From the NCBI RefSeq assembly GCF_030272615.1, contig NC_081414.1:233728733-233792732 (forward strand): DNA of 64,000 nucleotides. Direction: 5' to 3'. Positions within the stretch are counted from its first letter, which is position 1. Every line of letters begins with the position of its first letter. This stretch comes from Cryptomeria japonica. Its lineage: Eukaryota > Streptophyta > Pinopsida > Cupressales > Cupressaceae. The notes under the pieces were generated by a model. It saw only the letters and a list, made by a program, of their open reading frames with translations, was not told the DNA's origin and made no database searches. The position numbers and the translations under genes are program-made. Below are positions 1-11,649 of the stretch, in pieces.

Positions 1-160
1 TGAATATTGCGTTCTGTGACTGCTTTCTTTTGTAACCAACTAGACTGTTCATACCAACTTCTCTGTGTGTATCGACTGCATGATTCGGTAATATTAACTG
101 ACTAGAATATATAGTATGACTTTGGATATGAAACTAATGGCAATTTGATAAGTAGTAACA
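1..160 (-). repeat. Element A 3' LTR (partial)
   Basis: Closely matches 6119-6278 with scattered substitutions. On the minus strand it begins TGTTACTACTT directly after the polypurine tract. The rest of this LTR, about 975 bp, lies to the left of the window. Confidence 0.88.
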
Positions 161-176
161 ATCTCCCCTTTTGACA
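161..176 (-). promoter_or_regulatory. Polypurine tract, element A
   Basis: On the minus strand this reads AAAAGGGGAGAT and abuts the TGTTAC start of the 3' LTR. This is the expected plus-strand priming site. Further purine runs (AAGGGGAGTA type) lie upstream at about 296-303, 397-404 and 461-468 in the untranslated region. Confidence 0.8.
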
Positions 177-490
177 ATAGTTGAGATGTTTACCAAAAAC
201 TACTTACAAAGTCATAACTCAAAAACTATATACTTGACAAAATGACTATACTTGACAATATATACAATAGTCAATAAAATAGTATATGCAGATATACTCC
301 CCTTATCATTATTTTGTACATAACTCTAAATTTTGCATGTTCGGTTATGTTCTGTACTTGTGTGCTCTGAATGCTCTGTATATTTTTCTCGGTATACTCC
401 CCTTGTATACAATACTCAAAATTGTGTTAACAAAACTATATTACTCTCCAAATGTAGAATTACTCCCCATTTTTGACAAACATGAAAAAC

Positions 491-3400
491 TTAATTTCCA
501 TCCGGAGGTGGTAACTGATCAAAAATAGTCTTATACTTGGTCCGGGCATTGGTGAGGGCGACTGAGAGTGAGTCCTTGACACTTTCCATTAATGAGTTTT
601 GTGCTTGAATATCAGATAAGAGTGATATCAAGCCATCAAGAATGCTTCCCTCTTGTGTAGTTGATAAGCATGTAGCTCGGTTGAGTTGTTCCTATACTGA
701 TGAGAGATGAGGAAGGAATAATGTTTGAAGGGTCATTATATCCATCCTAATTTTATGCTCTTCATTCCTCAGTTCCAACTGTTGATCCATGAGTTGTTGT
801 AGCTTTTTGTAAAAATTCTGAACTGAAGTAGGCTCAGTGGTCAACTTAGATGAGAGATCGGTGATCTCTTTCTCAATTGCATCAGTTTTATTTTTGATAT
901 CTTTAATAAATAAAGAAAATGTACACAATTTTTGGAATAAATAAAGAATGTGCTTGAGTTGAGGGGACAACTCAGCAATGAATTTGACAAGTTTTACCTT
1001 GCCAATAGCAATTTATTTTTGTACTTCCTCTATCATTTTTGTTGTAAGCTCTTTATCCTTCAGCTTGCTTAAGTACTCAGATGCATCAACCCCAGATGTT
1101 TCAATCTGATTGAGGAGTTCATCCAACTGAATATGGATGGCTGCATCGGTTGACACTGTTGCTGATGGTAGCATATATGTTAGTAGTGTCCTAACCTTCT
1201 GAAGTACTTTATTCTTTTTCTGTATGGCCAGTTGCTTCTCCTAATCGGCCTTTGCTTTGCATAGTTCACCGAATTCAGTGAGTGCTTGCCCTTTTAATTT
1301 GGAAATGTCTACATTGGGAAACACGATCGGTTTAGATAAGTCAAATTTAAAACCATGCTTTCTCACCTTCTTTTCTTTTCCTTTGGTCTGTGGCACTAAG
1401 ACAAGTGCATGTGAGGCTTGCTGACCCTCGGTATGTTGCTCGGTAGATGCAACACTTTGGTTTGTTCTTGTAGCAATTGCAGTGTCTTTGTTTGGCTCGG
1501 TGCTAGGGGTCTCAGTTGTAATATTTGTAGTGCTTGTCTATGCTTGAGACGTCTGATCTTTGGTTGTGTCACCTGCAGCTTCAGATTTGTTGCCTTTCGT
1601 AGCTTGCTCAGTATCCTTGGGAGCTTCGGTTGAGACTAGTGGCTTCATCGGTGGATAAGGCTGAACTTGTTTTAAGACAGATTCACTAGAGACAATTTTT
1701 GCATAAGTGGCGCCTTCAATCATTTCCTGCTCCGGTGCTGCTTCATCCATTACATCTTCATCAATTTGTATAGTGTCAACCAGGTCTGGACCTTGCTCGG
1801 TGACATCTGGATCTTGCTCGGTGACATCAACAATTTCAAATTGAGATTGTTCACCAACATCCTTTTGTTTGAAGATCTCCTGCCACTTGGCTTTAGTCTC
1901 ATTCTCCACATCAATATATAGCCCATTCATCAATTTTAAGGCTCTCTGTTTCACAAGAAATTTAGAATTGTATGTTGTCAGATGCTCCTTGATTTCAGCT
2001 ACGGACATGTCAGGAAATAGATGGACTAGACTTCTTTCTCTTATTTGTTTCTCCAAATCCATTGCGTATTTCCATCTATTATCAATGTGTGAGTAGAGTT
2101 CACTCGGAAGTGACTTTGCTAGTTCTAATGGTGCTAACCAAAACTTCAGAAGTGTACATATGAAAGCTTCTTCAATTTGTCGTTTCTCATCATTATTCCT
2201 AGTCTCATACTTAACATATCTGAATCCTGCAAATCCACCGTATTCTTTAAGATTGGCACAAAAATTTTCAACACTGTGAATGTTTACCTTTTTTCTTTTC
2301 ACAACCTGGAATTTGTTTGCATCATCAGACTCTGTATCACTCGACTCTTTTGCCAAAATGAGTCTCCGAGTAGATTTCTTGTAAGTCTTGGTTACCTTTG
2401 GAACAACAACAATATTTTGTTTCTTACTCGGTGATGCAACTGATGCTCTGGTGTTGGGTCTCTTTGTAGTCAGTAGGGCCTTTGTGATGTCCTGTTTCTT
2501 TCTTTTCAGAACTTATCCCTTTGGCAACTCTATGCTCAATGTTATTGCAGCCTCCTGTGCTTCTGATTCCTCTTCGGTAATGGAAAGAATGCCTTTGATA
2601 GGTGTAGAGGAGGATTCTTCTCTGAATTTCTCAGATAAATCCTTTATCATCTTTGTAGCTTTTCTTGTAGCCTTACGTACTACAATGCTCATTTTTACTT
2701 TCTCCTTCACCTCTTCATAGGTTCCATACCTTATTTCAGTTGCATGCCTTGGCAATGATAGATAGGCATCAATTTGTTGCTATGTAATATCATAATCAAT
2801 CTCATAACCCATTGCTTGCAATGATTGAATCCTCAGTTCAACAGCATTTACATAGCAATAATCAGTATCGACTTCAAAACATATATTGTCCTTGTATTTT
2901 TCGACCAACTGTGGTGGGATCCTGTACCTGTTGTGCATTTTCTCTTGGAATTTGCTGAAGTAATCATCCATGATATCATTAAAGTTATCTCCTAACTTCT
3001 TGATGTAGTCATTGATCTAATGGGTGATAGGTCGGTGTAGCTCCCATACTACTTTACCGACTGAGGGAAAGAACTTCTCAAAATAGAAAAACATACATAC
3101 AAGTAGTGAACCGAACTTTAGTGTGTTTGCCGAGTTGTTCTTCTCCGGCTTCCTTATTGTGTTCAGGTTCTCAAACAAGTTCTTTAGTAGTACTTCACAT
3201 AAGTCTGCTTTCATTCCCTTCTTCACTATTTTGTAGGCTAGGTCCACTGCAGCACATGGTACACTATTTTCCCTTGCAGATTGGAAGAAACAGTAACCAA
3301 TAACTCTGATTGCAAATTTTAGTTCAACATCAGTGACATTATTCAATTTCAGTCCTCGGTAATCAGATTCTACTCCGATTAGACTGATTAGCTCCTTTTG

Positions 3401-3853
3401 TGATATCATTTTTTGTGCACGAGCATGATCGTAGATGGGATATCCGGTGATTAGGTGAATGACTTCCTTCATGATCTTGAACGGTTGCTCTTGTAGCCAC
3501 ATGAAATCATCATATACTCTGCTCAATACAAACTTAACCCACTAGGGTTTGAACACATGGGGATACACTAGGGCTTCAGTTAATCCCTTGATTTTGATAT
3601 GCTCAAATTTGCTATCGAGTTTGCCATCAGTGCATAGTTCATCATATGTGTCACTAATCTCTACATGGCCGAGTTCCTCAACATGGCATTTGGTAAAGAA
3701 TCTAACATCTTCTACTAACAAAACTCAATCCGGGATGAGTGAAAATGCAGTTTTATCATCCAGTTCTGAGGTAACTTTAGGAGTTAGGGAATATTTCAGC
3801 GAGGGCTTCTCCACATTTTGGACAACTACAGGGTCTTGGATCTTGGGCGCCAT
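491..3853 (-). pseudogene. Element A second protein (~1,120 codons), in-frame stops
   Basis: One minus-strand frame runs from ATG at 3853 to TAA at 491, broken only by in-frame stops (for example near 3725, 3527 and 3017) and without frameshifts. The N-terminal ~350 codons form a helical region with motifs LITGYP, VIGY and FGSLLVC. The equivalents in element B are VVTGLP, ILGY and FGNLLVC; in element C, AVTGFC, VIGY and FRQLLVR. The middle is charged and Pro/Thr/Glu-rich. The C-terminal ~350 codons are predicted coiled coil (for example 692-970). No enzymatic motif is visible. I do not recognise the family; an accessory structural protein of the element is the simplest reading. Its repetition in three elements with different LTRs argues for past selection. 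Confidence 0.75.
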
Positions 3854-3929
3854 GGTAGATTTCGGGTAAGATTCCACAAGTTTTGTGACAATGAAAACAT
3901 GCCATACCAAGATTTCTCCATGATCTCTG

Positions 3930-5081
3930 ATTGTTCATTCCAAATTTTATAAAATAGGTGGCACTTATATGTCCATATCTTCCACAACATTCGCACCATA
4001 TCCTTGTATTGTAATCCCATGGTATAGCTGCATATTGTCGTTAAGGATCTGTGTGAGTTCAGTAACCTCTAGTGTTTTCTCAGTGTGGATACTTCATGTA
4101 GTTCTTTTGCTTAAAACATCACTTCTCGGTACTATGTCCATATCTATTGCAGTTTTTACAAAACCCTTTGAATTTTGCCTTCTGATAGTTGTTAATAGAC
4201 TTTGTCCTACATTGATTAGGTATGTGACCATATTTATTGCAATTGTAACAATATCCATTGGACATAGAGATATTCGATTGCTTACCTTTTCTAATCTGGC
4301 ATATGTTGGCAGTATGACCTTGATTTCCACAATAGTAGCAAATAGGCTTCTTCCTTTTGATGTTATTCCTTTTTCCAGCTTGTTTTGATGATTCTACTCT
4401 CTTAGTAGTATGAATTCCTTTCTCAGTAGAGTCTTTTCCTTTGTAACCGAGTCCTCCATCTTTGTAGAGTCTTCTTGTATTCAGTTGCTAATCCAACATC
4501 TTTGATGCTTCATAACTTTTCTCCAATGATTCTTTGGATTTCTTCTCAGTTTCAAGTTCACCAGTCAACCTTGATACTTCAAGTTTCAATGATTGATTTT
4601 CATCATTCTTCAGAATTGCTTCATGATGTGCATAACCTAGTTGGTCTGTCATATTTTGTTGAATACCAGTTAACCTTATGATTTCATCATCCTTATCAAA
4701 TACTAGAGTTTCAAGTTGTTGTTTCTCTCTTTGTAGATCTCTTGCTTTATCCTCAACTGTCCTTAATGCATCTAGATTTTCAATCATTTGTGTACTGAAA
4801 TGTTCATGTTCTCTTTTCGTTTCTTTTAGTTGATCAACCAATGCTTTGTTTTTTTCTTTCAACATTTCAATCATTTCTTCAGTCTCTTCAGATATACTGT
4901 TCTTAGATAATGTCTCGATTTGTTCCTCTAGCTCTTGGGAATCCTGCAAGTCATCAGATAATCTTCTCCTTACTTTCAGAGATTTTTGCATTTGCCTCTG
5001 CATGTCTGCAATCACTTGATTTGCATTATCCAGCTCTTCTTGAAGATGCACAATCCTCCGAGATTGTTTGTAGCCTTCCAT
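3930..5081 (-). pseudogene. Element A coiled-coil/CCHC protein (Gag-like), broken
   Basis: The likely start is ATG at 5081 (MEGYKQSRRIVHLQEELD). The long open frame continues into the LTR above it, but the homologous protein in B also starts just inside the primer site. Residues 1-200 are heptad-rich coiled coil. They are followed by CCHC knuckles CYYCGNQGHTANIC, CYNCNKYGHIPNQC, one broken by TGA (CKNCNRYGHSTEK-stop-C), and CECCGRYGHISATY with the last Cys lost. CCHC knuckles bind nucleic acid in Gag nucleocapsids. The usual plant Gag capsid region is not recognisable, so the coiled coil may replace it in assembly. That is inference. Confidence 0.75.
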
Positions 5082-5129
5082 TGCTAAGGTCTTTCTCTTT
5101 AGGTAGTTAAACCCTTTTCCAAGATTCAA

Positions 5130-5141
5130 GCTCTGATACCA
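5130..5141 (-). promoter_or_regulatory. Primer binding site, element A
   Basis: The minus strand reads TGGTATCAGAGC, the standard plant initiator-Met tRNA primer site. It lies two bases inside the 5' LTR, as in the copia element at 44891-44900. Confidence 0.88.
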
Positions 5142-5143
5142 AT

Positions 5144-6278
5144 TGTTACGCCCAATATGGAAAGCTAATGTACTGAGAGGGGAGGGGTGAATCAGTACTC
5201 CAAAACTTTTCTTTGATAATAACCTTAATGTTATGCATAGATAGAATAGTGCAGTAACATAAAATAAAACTAAAATCAACAGATAAAAATCATACATGAT
5301 TCACTCCATAACACATATATTTTGGTTACGCAGAAACTCTTGGTTAGAGAGAAAAACTGCAATGGGGATGGCACCCACAACTTCACTACTGCAATAATAA
5401 AGAATGCTCAGTTAGAGCTACATTTAGCTATTTCTAATAGCTTACCCTATTAGGAGTATCAAGATCAGTTAGATCTACCTTACTAAAGGATTTTACAATA
5501 CTATATAAGTGTAGCACCTGGTTAAAGGATTTACAATTTATAGACTTGGTTAGAGTCTTTTACCCTGTTAAAGGTTTCTCTTACAACTTCAAAATATTAC
5601 AATAAAATCATTAAAAATATCTGTAGCTTTACATCTGAAATGCTAAAGCAGATTCTATGTGCTCTGAATAAGATTACCTAGCTTGTAGCATACCTCGGTA
5701 ACCCATAATGAAACTCGGTAAACGCTTATGTTTACTCTGTTCTTCGACTGTTCATTGATAACCTTCTCATTGACCTCTTTGTGTCTCTATAACAGTCTTC
5801 CTTCATGCATACACACTTTTGTTTTTTCTAACCCTAGAATCATGCTGTATAAATAGATCTCTTACAGCAATGATTTAATTCATTGCTTCGATCTTATAAA
5901 AGATTATTCGAATGAATGACTAAACAAAATATCTCATTGGTTAGATTGACCTTGTAATCATACACAATCTCCTAGTGCAATTTCCAATGCAAAAACGGTT
6001 AGATGTGCCTCGATGTTGTAACACGTTTTCATGTGCATGTCTAGGTTCAATTTATCTGGTAAAACGTTTCACTCGGTGAGTTAACTTTACCACTCTGTAG
6101 CCATGAAACTTTACTTGGTGAATACTGCGTTCTGTGACTGCTTTCTTCTGTAACCGACTAGACTGTTCATACCGACTTCTCTGTGTGTACCAACTGCATG
6201 ATTCGGTAATACTAACCAACTACAATATATAGTATGACTTTGGATATGAAACTAATAGCAATTTGATAAGTAGTAACA
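5144..6278 (-). repeat. Element A 5' LTR (1,135 bp)
   Basis: Bounded by TGTTAC and GTAACA inverted ends. One end abuts the primer site and the other abuts the palindromic array. Its right-hand 160 bp match 1-160. It contains short blocks also seen in the copia and element C LTRs, such as GGTTAGAG and GGAAAAAC-like runs, and the U5 stem-loop at 5171-5197. Confidence 0.9.
5171..5197. promoter_or_regulatory. U5 stem-loop motif, element A
   Basis: TACTGA, a G-rich loop ending GGGGTGAA, then TCAGTA: six-base complementary arms about 30 bp inside the primer-site end of the LTR. The same motif lies at the same place in the LTRs of copia, B and C. Confidence 0.65.
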
Positions 6279-6280
6279 AT

Positions 6281-7845
6281 TGTGTCGTTATGGGTCATAT
6301 TATGTCCTAAGGGGTCATATTGTGTCCTAAGGGGTCATATTGTGTCATATGACCTCTTAAGACACTATATGACCCCTTAGGACATGATATGACCCTTTAT
6401 GACACTACACACTGTTGTTATGGGTCATATGACCCCTTATGACATGATATGATGTTGTTAGGTGTCATATAGTGTGATAAGGGGTCATGAGATACCATAT
6501 GACCCATAAGGACAACATATGATCCCTTATGACACCATATTGGGTCGTTATGGGTTCTATGGTGTCTTAAGGGGTCATATTGTGCCATATGAACCCTTAG
6601 AACACCATATGACCTCTTACGACACCAAATTATGTTGTTATGGGTAATATTGTGTTCTAAGGGGTCATATTGTGTCATTAGACTCCTTAAGACACCATAT
6701 GACCCCTTAGGACACAATATGACCCTTTACGACAATATACGGTGTCGTTATGGGTCATATGACCCCTTATGATCTCTTATGACATCATATGGTGTCGTTA
6801 GGGGTCATATGGTGTCCTAAGGGGTCATGGAATACCATATCACCCCTAAGGACAACATATGACCCCTTATGACACCATATTGGGTCGTTATGCGTCCTAT
6901 GGTGTCCTAAGGGGTCATATTATGTTCTATGACCCCTTAGGACACCATATGACCCCTTACGACACCAAATTGTGTCGTTATGGGTCATATTATGTTCTAA
7001 GGGGTAATATTATGTCATATGACCCCTTAAGACACCATATGACCCCTTAGGACACAATATGACCCTTTACGACACTATACAGTATCGTTATGGGTCATAT
7101 GACCCCTTATGACACCATATGGTGTCATTAGGGGTCATATGGTATCCTAAGAGGTCACGAGATACCATATGACCCCTAAGGACAACATATGACCCATTAT
7201 GGCACCATATTGGGTCGTTATGGGTCCTATGGTGTCCTAAGGGGTCATATTGTGTCTTGTGACCCCTTAGGACACCATATGACCCCTTACAACACCAAAT
7301 TGTGTTGTTATGGGTTATTTATGTCATAAGGGGTCATATTGTGTCGTATGACCCCTTAAGACACCATATGACCCCTTAGGACACAATATGACCCTTTACG
7401 ACACTATACTGTGTCATATGTCCCCTTAGGACACCATATGGGTGTCAAATTTTTGTAAGAAATATTGGAACTACTTTTTATATTGTAATAATGGTTCATC
7501 TTACCACTTTATGACACACTATGACCCATTATGACACCATGTCATGTCATTAGGGGTCATATGGTGTCCTAAGGGGTCATGGGATACCATATGACCCCTT
7601 ATGACACCATATTGGGTCGTTATGGGTCCTATGATGTCCTAAGGGGTCATATTGAGTCTTATATCCCCTTAAGACAACATATGACCCCTTATGACAGCAA
7701 ATTGTGTCGTTATGGATCATATTGTGTCCTAAGGGGTCATATTGTGTCTTATGACCTCTTAAGACACCATATGACCCCTTAGGACACAATATGACCCCTT
7801 ATGAAACCTTATTGGGTCGTTATGGTTCCTAAGGGGTCATATGAC
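6281..7845. repeat. Palindromic tandem array (GACACCATATG/CATATGGTGTC)
   Basis: The stretch is built from 10-13 bp words such as CATATGACCCCTTA and TAAGGGGTCATATG, present in both orientations. Almost any segment can therefore fold back on another. A higher-order period of about 330-340 bp is seen: the phrase TGGGTCATATGACCCC recurs at 6421, 6751 and 7091. Short translated frames here (for example 6418-6717) are repeat artefacts. Element A sits at its left edge and probably inserted into it. Confidence 0.85.
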
Positions 7846-8012
7846 CCCTCTCCCTCGTCTCCCCTAGTCTCTATCTCTCTCCCTCTCCCCTAATCTCTCT
7901 CTCTCTCCTCCTCTCTCCCCTAATCTCTCTCCCCCTCCCCCCCTCCCCCTCTCTCCCCTAATCTCTCTCTCTCCCCCTCTCCCCTAAACTTTCTCTCTCT
8001 CCCCCTTTCCCC

Positions 8013-8079
<67 letters not shown>

Positions 8080-8125
8080 TCCCCTAATATCTCTCTCTCT
8101 ACCTCTCCCCTAATCTCTCTCTCTC

Positions 8126-8182
<57 letters not shown>

Positions 8183-8400
8183 TTTTCCTAATCTCTCTCC
8201 CCATTTCCCATAATCTCTCTCTCCCTCTCCCCTAATCTCTCTCTCTCTCTCTCCCTCCAATCTCTCTCCCCTGCAATTTCTCTCTCTATCCCTCTCCCCT
8301 AATCTCTCTCTCTTTGTCCCCTAATCTCTCTCTCTCCCTCTCCCCTAATTTCTCTCCCCCTTACCCCCTCCCCCCTATCTCCCCTAATCTCTCTCTCTAA
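7846..8400. repeat. CT-rich simple sequence
   Basis: (CT)n runs interrupted by CCCCTAAT, with the longest uninterrupted tracts near 8015-8075 and 8131-8178. No gene; the open frame across it on the minus strand encodes only Arg/Glu repeats. Confidence 0.93.
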
Positions 8401-8747
8401 AATATGAGTACTGAAATTGGATATCTAATATAATTGGATATCCAATTTCTACCACTGTCATTAATGTGGCAATAGTAAAAAAAAAGCGGCAATAGGAATT
8501 ATTTTTGCGACCCCAAAATTATGCATTAAAATCGAATATCCAATATAATCATATATCCCGATTTCTGTAAATAAAAAAGAGCCTTGTGGGCCATTTTATG
8601 GATTCCAACAGCCCACATTCTTCACATTCTAGTTTTTGTCAACAATCACGGGTTTTCAGACAGGTTAAGACAAATTTATGCTTTTGAATGATTTTTAAAG
8701 TCAAATCTAACATTGTCAATCATTTAGGAGCATCTTTGTGGAGGTAA
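8401..8747. other. AT-rich leader before transposase
   Basis: No open frame. It holds two copies of a palindromic phrase around AATTGGATATCCAATTT (about 8414-8452 and 8530-8560). It may be the 5' untranslated or subterminal part of the DNA transposon whose gene starts at 8748. No terminal repeat could be located. Confidence 0.4.
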
Positions 8748-11504
8748 ATGGGAAGTAGTAGTCGTCGGAAGTCTAAACGCAAAAGAAAGCTTTAAAATGA
8801 CCAAATTGAAGTGTATAGGGAAAGAGATAGAGAAGTTCATAGGAGGAGAAGACAAGGTATGTTAAATACTGCCAATGTTACTTCAAGTGAAGAGGAAATT
8901 GAATTTGAAAATGTTGAACAAGTTATTGAAAATGAAAATGTAGATTTTGAAAGTGAAAATGTTGAACATGTTGAAAATGTTGAAAGTGATAATGAAAATG
9001 CTCAACATGATGTGAGAATGGAAAGTGAAAATTTGGGAGTTGACAATGAAGGTGTCCATAATTTGGTGTAAATATGAATTTTTTTTATATTGGAGGTGAA
9101 AATGTAGAAAATTTTGACATAGGAGGTGAACATGTGGAAAATTTTGACATTGGAGGTGAAAATGTGGAAATGTTACTTCAACTGAAGAGGAAATTGAAAT
9201 TGAAAATGTGCCACAAGTTATTGAAAATGAAAATGTAGATTTTGAAAGTGAAAATATTGAAAATTTTGAAAATGTTGAAAGTGATAATGAAAATGCTCAA
9301 CATGTGGAAAATTTTGACATAGGAGGTGAAAATGTGGAAAACTTTAACATTGAAGGTGGAATTGCCTCACCAAGTGAACCATATGTAACACCTAATTACT
9401 TCAGGAATGAAGACCCTCTCATGGATGAAAGACAAAATCCAAATCCAAGACCTTCAAGAACCCCAAAATGGTTACTTGAAATTAATGAGAACATTATTGC
9501 ACATCTTGAAGGCAAGAGGTCAACAAGAACCGTTCGATTGTGGGCTACACAAATTTTTGACCAAAATTTTAGCAATAAGACATTGACCAAGCAATGCAAA
9601 ATTTTTGTTCAATTGCTAAAGATGATAAATATGAGACCATTGCTAAACAAATTGAAGATTCGTATGAACAAAAATATGGAGAGAAATTCTATTATTGCCA
9701 AAAATCTATTTGATTCTCTCAATTCTATTGGAAAGAATACCAAGGAAAGAGATAAGAGAGCCACTTGAAGAGTGATTGCAACCTCCTTAGTAAGTCATCA
9801 ATTGAGGAAGGCTCATCAAATGAGACAAACTTGTGTTGATTTGAACATAAACCATAAAACTTTGGATAGAGAACTTGTACGAAGACAAAGACTTGACGAT
9901 CCACTTGAACATGGGCCTTTGGTGGGAGGCCTCCACGTGTTGACAGAAAGTTGACCGACAATGTGAAGGAGGAGATTCAACAATTTTGGCACTCTAATTC
10001 TGGAGCATCACCCCATGTGAAGGATGTTTTGAAACTAAGAATCGGCAATCGAAACCGCACACCGCATCCCAAACATTTCTTGGAATCAAGCCAAACAATA
10101 TTGTACAAAAAAAATTGTGAAGTACATCCAACTTTGCAAATATCACAAAGGGCCTTTGAATCTTTGAAGTCATTTTATTGTGTACCTCTGAAGATTCGTA
10201 ATACTTGTTGTTGCAAGTACCATGTGGAGTTTTCAATGTACCATGAACTTTTATGCCATATTCGTTCTATGATTCATACTAATGAGATGTTGCAGAAGTG
10301 TGGTGCAATTCTATTTCCGAGATCATCAAGAGACTTGCAAGATCTATTTTTATGCCCTAGAGATGATGGCTTCTATTTCTATAGAAATGATTGTTTGAAT
10401 GAGAAGTGCTCACAATGTGGCGAGTTGTCAAAAAAAAATTCATGTTTTCATGAGGGCAGTGAACATGAGTTTGGAAAGAATTATGTTGAGAAAAAAATAT
10501 ATGAGACAGTGAAATATATTTTGAAGAGTGGAGGTGAAGGTTCTAGATGCAAATTAGTCTCAAGAGAAGTGAGTGTTGCTGATTTTATTTTGGATTTTAA
10601 GGAAAATCTTTTCTACAAGTATGTAAGGCACACCCATAGGTCTCAGTAGTTGGATCAGCAGTTCAGGATGTGTAAGAACTCTTTCCTGACTAGCATTATT
10701 GTATCGGTGGTTGATTTTGCAGAGGACTATACATTGCAACCATAGAATGAGGTACAGTCTCAATACTACAATTCAATCCAGATTGCTATTTTTGTTCACA
10801 TTACATATAGACATGCTCTTGATAGTACAGAAGAGGACAGGAAGATAATCAAGGAGTATCATTTTTATATGAGTGATGATAGATCACACTCCTCCGAGTA
10901 TGTGCAACATTCTTTCAAGATTTTTTTTGAGTTCTTGCATGAGAAATATATTGCAATTGATCGACATATCATATGGTCAGATAACTGTACGGGTCAATTC
11001 AAGAATGCTCATATGTTTTATTGGTTGAGTAGATTGCATTTAGAGAGGTGTGTACCTCGTATTTGGTGTTTTTTTTAGGCAAGGTATGGGAAGGGGGAGC
11101 ATGATGGAGCAGGTGCATGTTTGAAGAGAGCTCTAGTTATGGAGCAATTGAGGATTTCAGGTACGAATTTCTCTTATGCACGTTATATTGTTGATTGGTG
11201 TAGTTCAGCATTGTCACATGGAGGTACTCTTGATTCAGCAGTGACCAGGTTCTTTTGGTTGGTTGAGGAGGGCATAGTGGGAGACAGATTGGATTGTCAA
11301 ACAAACAAAGATTCTTCAAAGATGCATTCATTTCTTAGCTCAGATGCAAGTACATGGACCATTTGGACACGAGCGTTGTCTTATTTTTGTCTGAGCTGTG
11401 TTCAGTGTGATTGGGATCAATGCGATTCAAGTGAGTGGGTTGATACGTGGGTTCCACAATATCTAACTCCTTTATCTCAAACAATATCCTTGTCAAACGA
11501 TGAT
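8748..11504 (+). pseudogene. DNA transposase copy 1, N-terminal and central part
   Basis: Starts at ATG 8748 (MGSSSRRKSKRK), then stops, frameshifts and a duplicated acidic repeat (8880-9350, SENVEH-type). Conserved blocks follow. The IIAHLEGKRSTRTVRLWA region (9496-9550) and the FWHSN...DVLKLR region (9980-10040) match copy 2 at 35630. Possible metal-binding clusters are CCCKYH (10207) and CSQCG...CFHEG (10408-10455). The presumed catalytic half has YMSDDRSH (10867), WSDNCTGQFKN (10975) and YGKGEHDGAGA (11083). It ends with a Cys-rich stretch (CLSCVQCDWDQC, 11386). Repeated Asp and a DGAGA...KRA block suggest an RNase H-like DDE/D transposase; I recall similar proteins from invertebrate and lower-plant transposons, possibly Sola-type, but cannot confirm this. 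The frame is cut at 11504 by a TIR element and resumes at 17740. Confidence 0.7.
11501..11504. repeat. Target-site duplication TGAT (left)
   Basis: Pairs with 17736-17739. Removing the 6.2-kb insert and one TGAT rejoins the transposase reading frame. Confidence 0.8.
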
Positions 11505-11543
11505 GGGTAAGTCCACCAAGATGGTGAACAGAAAAGTGGCCAC
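11505..11543 (+). repeat. Left terminal inverted repeat
   Basis: Starts GGGTAAGTCCACCAAGATGG and ends GTGGCCAC. It contains an inner near-palindrome, CACCAAGATGGTG. Confidence 0.87.
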
Positions 11544-11603
11544 ATGCAAAAAAAAAATGAAATTTTTCATAACCCATGCTTGTTCTAGAAATTCAAAAAC
11601 TTT

Positions 11604-11628
11604 CTAGGCTTGGTAACACCAAGCCTAG
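11604..11628. repeat. Perfect hairpin, 11-bp arms
   Basis: CTAGGCTTGGT, loop AAC, ACCAAGCCTAG. It lies about 100 bp inside the left end of the TIR element. Confidence 0.85.
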
Positions 11629-11649
11629 CCAAAAACAATTAAAAAACAA

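Larger units (their letters stand above)
1..6278 (-). mobile_element. LTR retrotransposon A, pol-less, 3' LTR cut by window edge
   Basis: A minus-strand element. Positions 1-160 repeat the end of 5144-6278, so these are the two LTRs, the first incomplete. The sense strand has an initiator-Met-type primer site at 5130-5141 next to the 5' LTR and a polypurine tract at 161-176 next to the 3' LTR. The internal region encodes a coiled-coil/zinc-knuckle protein and then a very long second protein. No protease, reverse transcriptase or integrase motif is present, so it would have needed enzymes from elsewhere. The same two-protein layout recurs in element B (53507-60104). The target duplication cannot be tested because one end lies outside the window. 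Confidence 0.88.

Noticed and set aside
5082-5297. Extension of the element A coiled-coil frame into the LTR
   Set aside because: The extra residues cross the primer site and LTR boundary and have no counterpart in element B; ATG 5081 is preferred.
6281-7845. CRISPR-like array of short repeats
   Set aside because: Repeats are palindromic, touch one another in both orientations, and there are no unique spacers; the window is plant DNA.
7846-8400. Interstitial telomere (CCCTAA words)
   Set aside because: CCCCTAAT occurs only as an interruption of CT repeats; no CCCTAAA tandem run.
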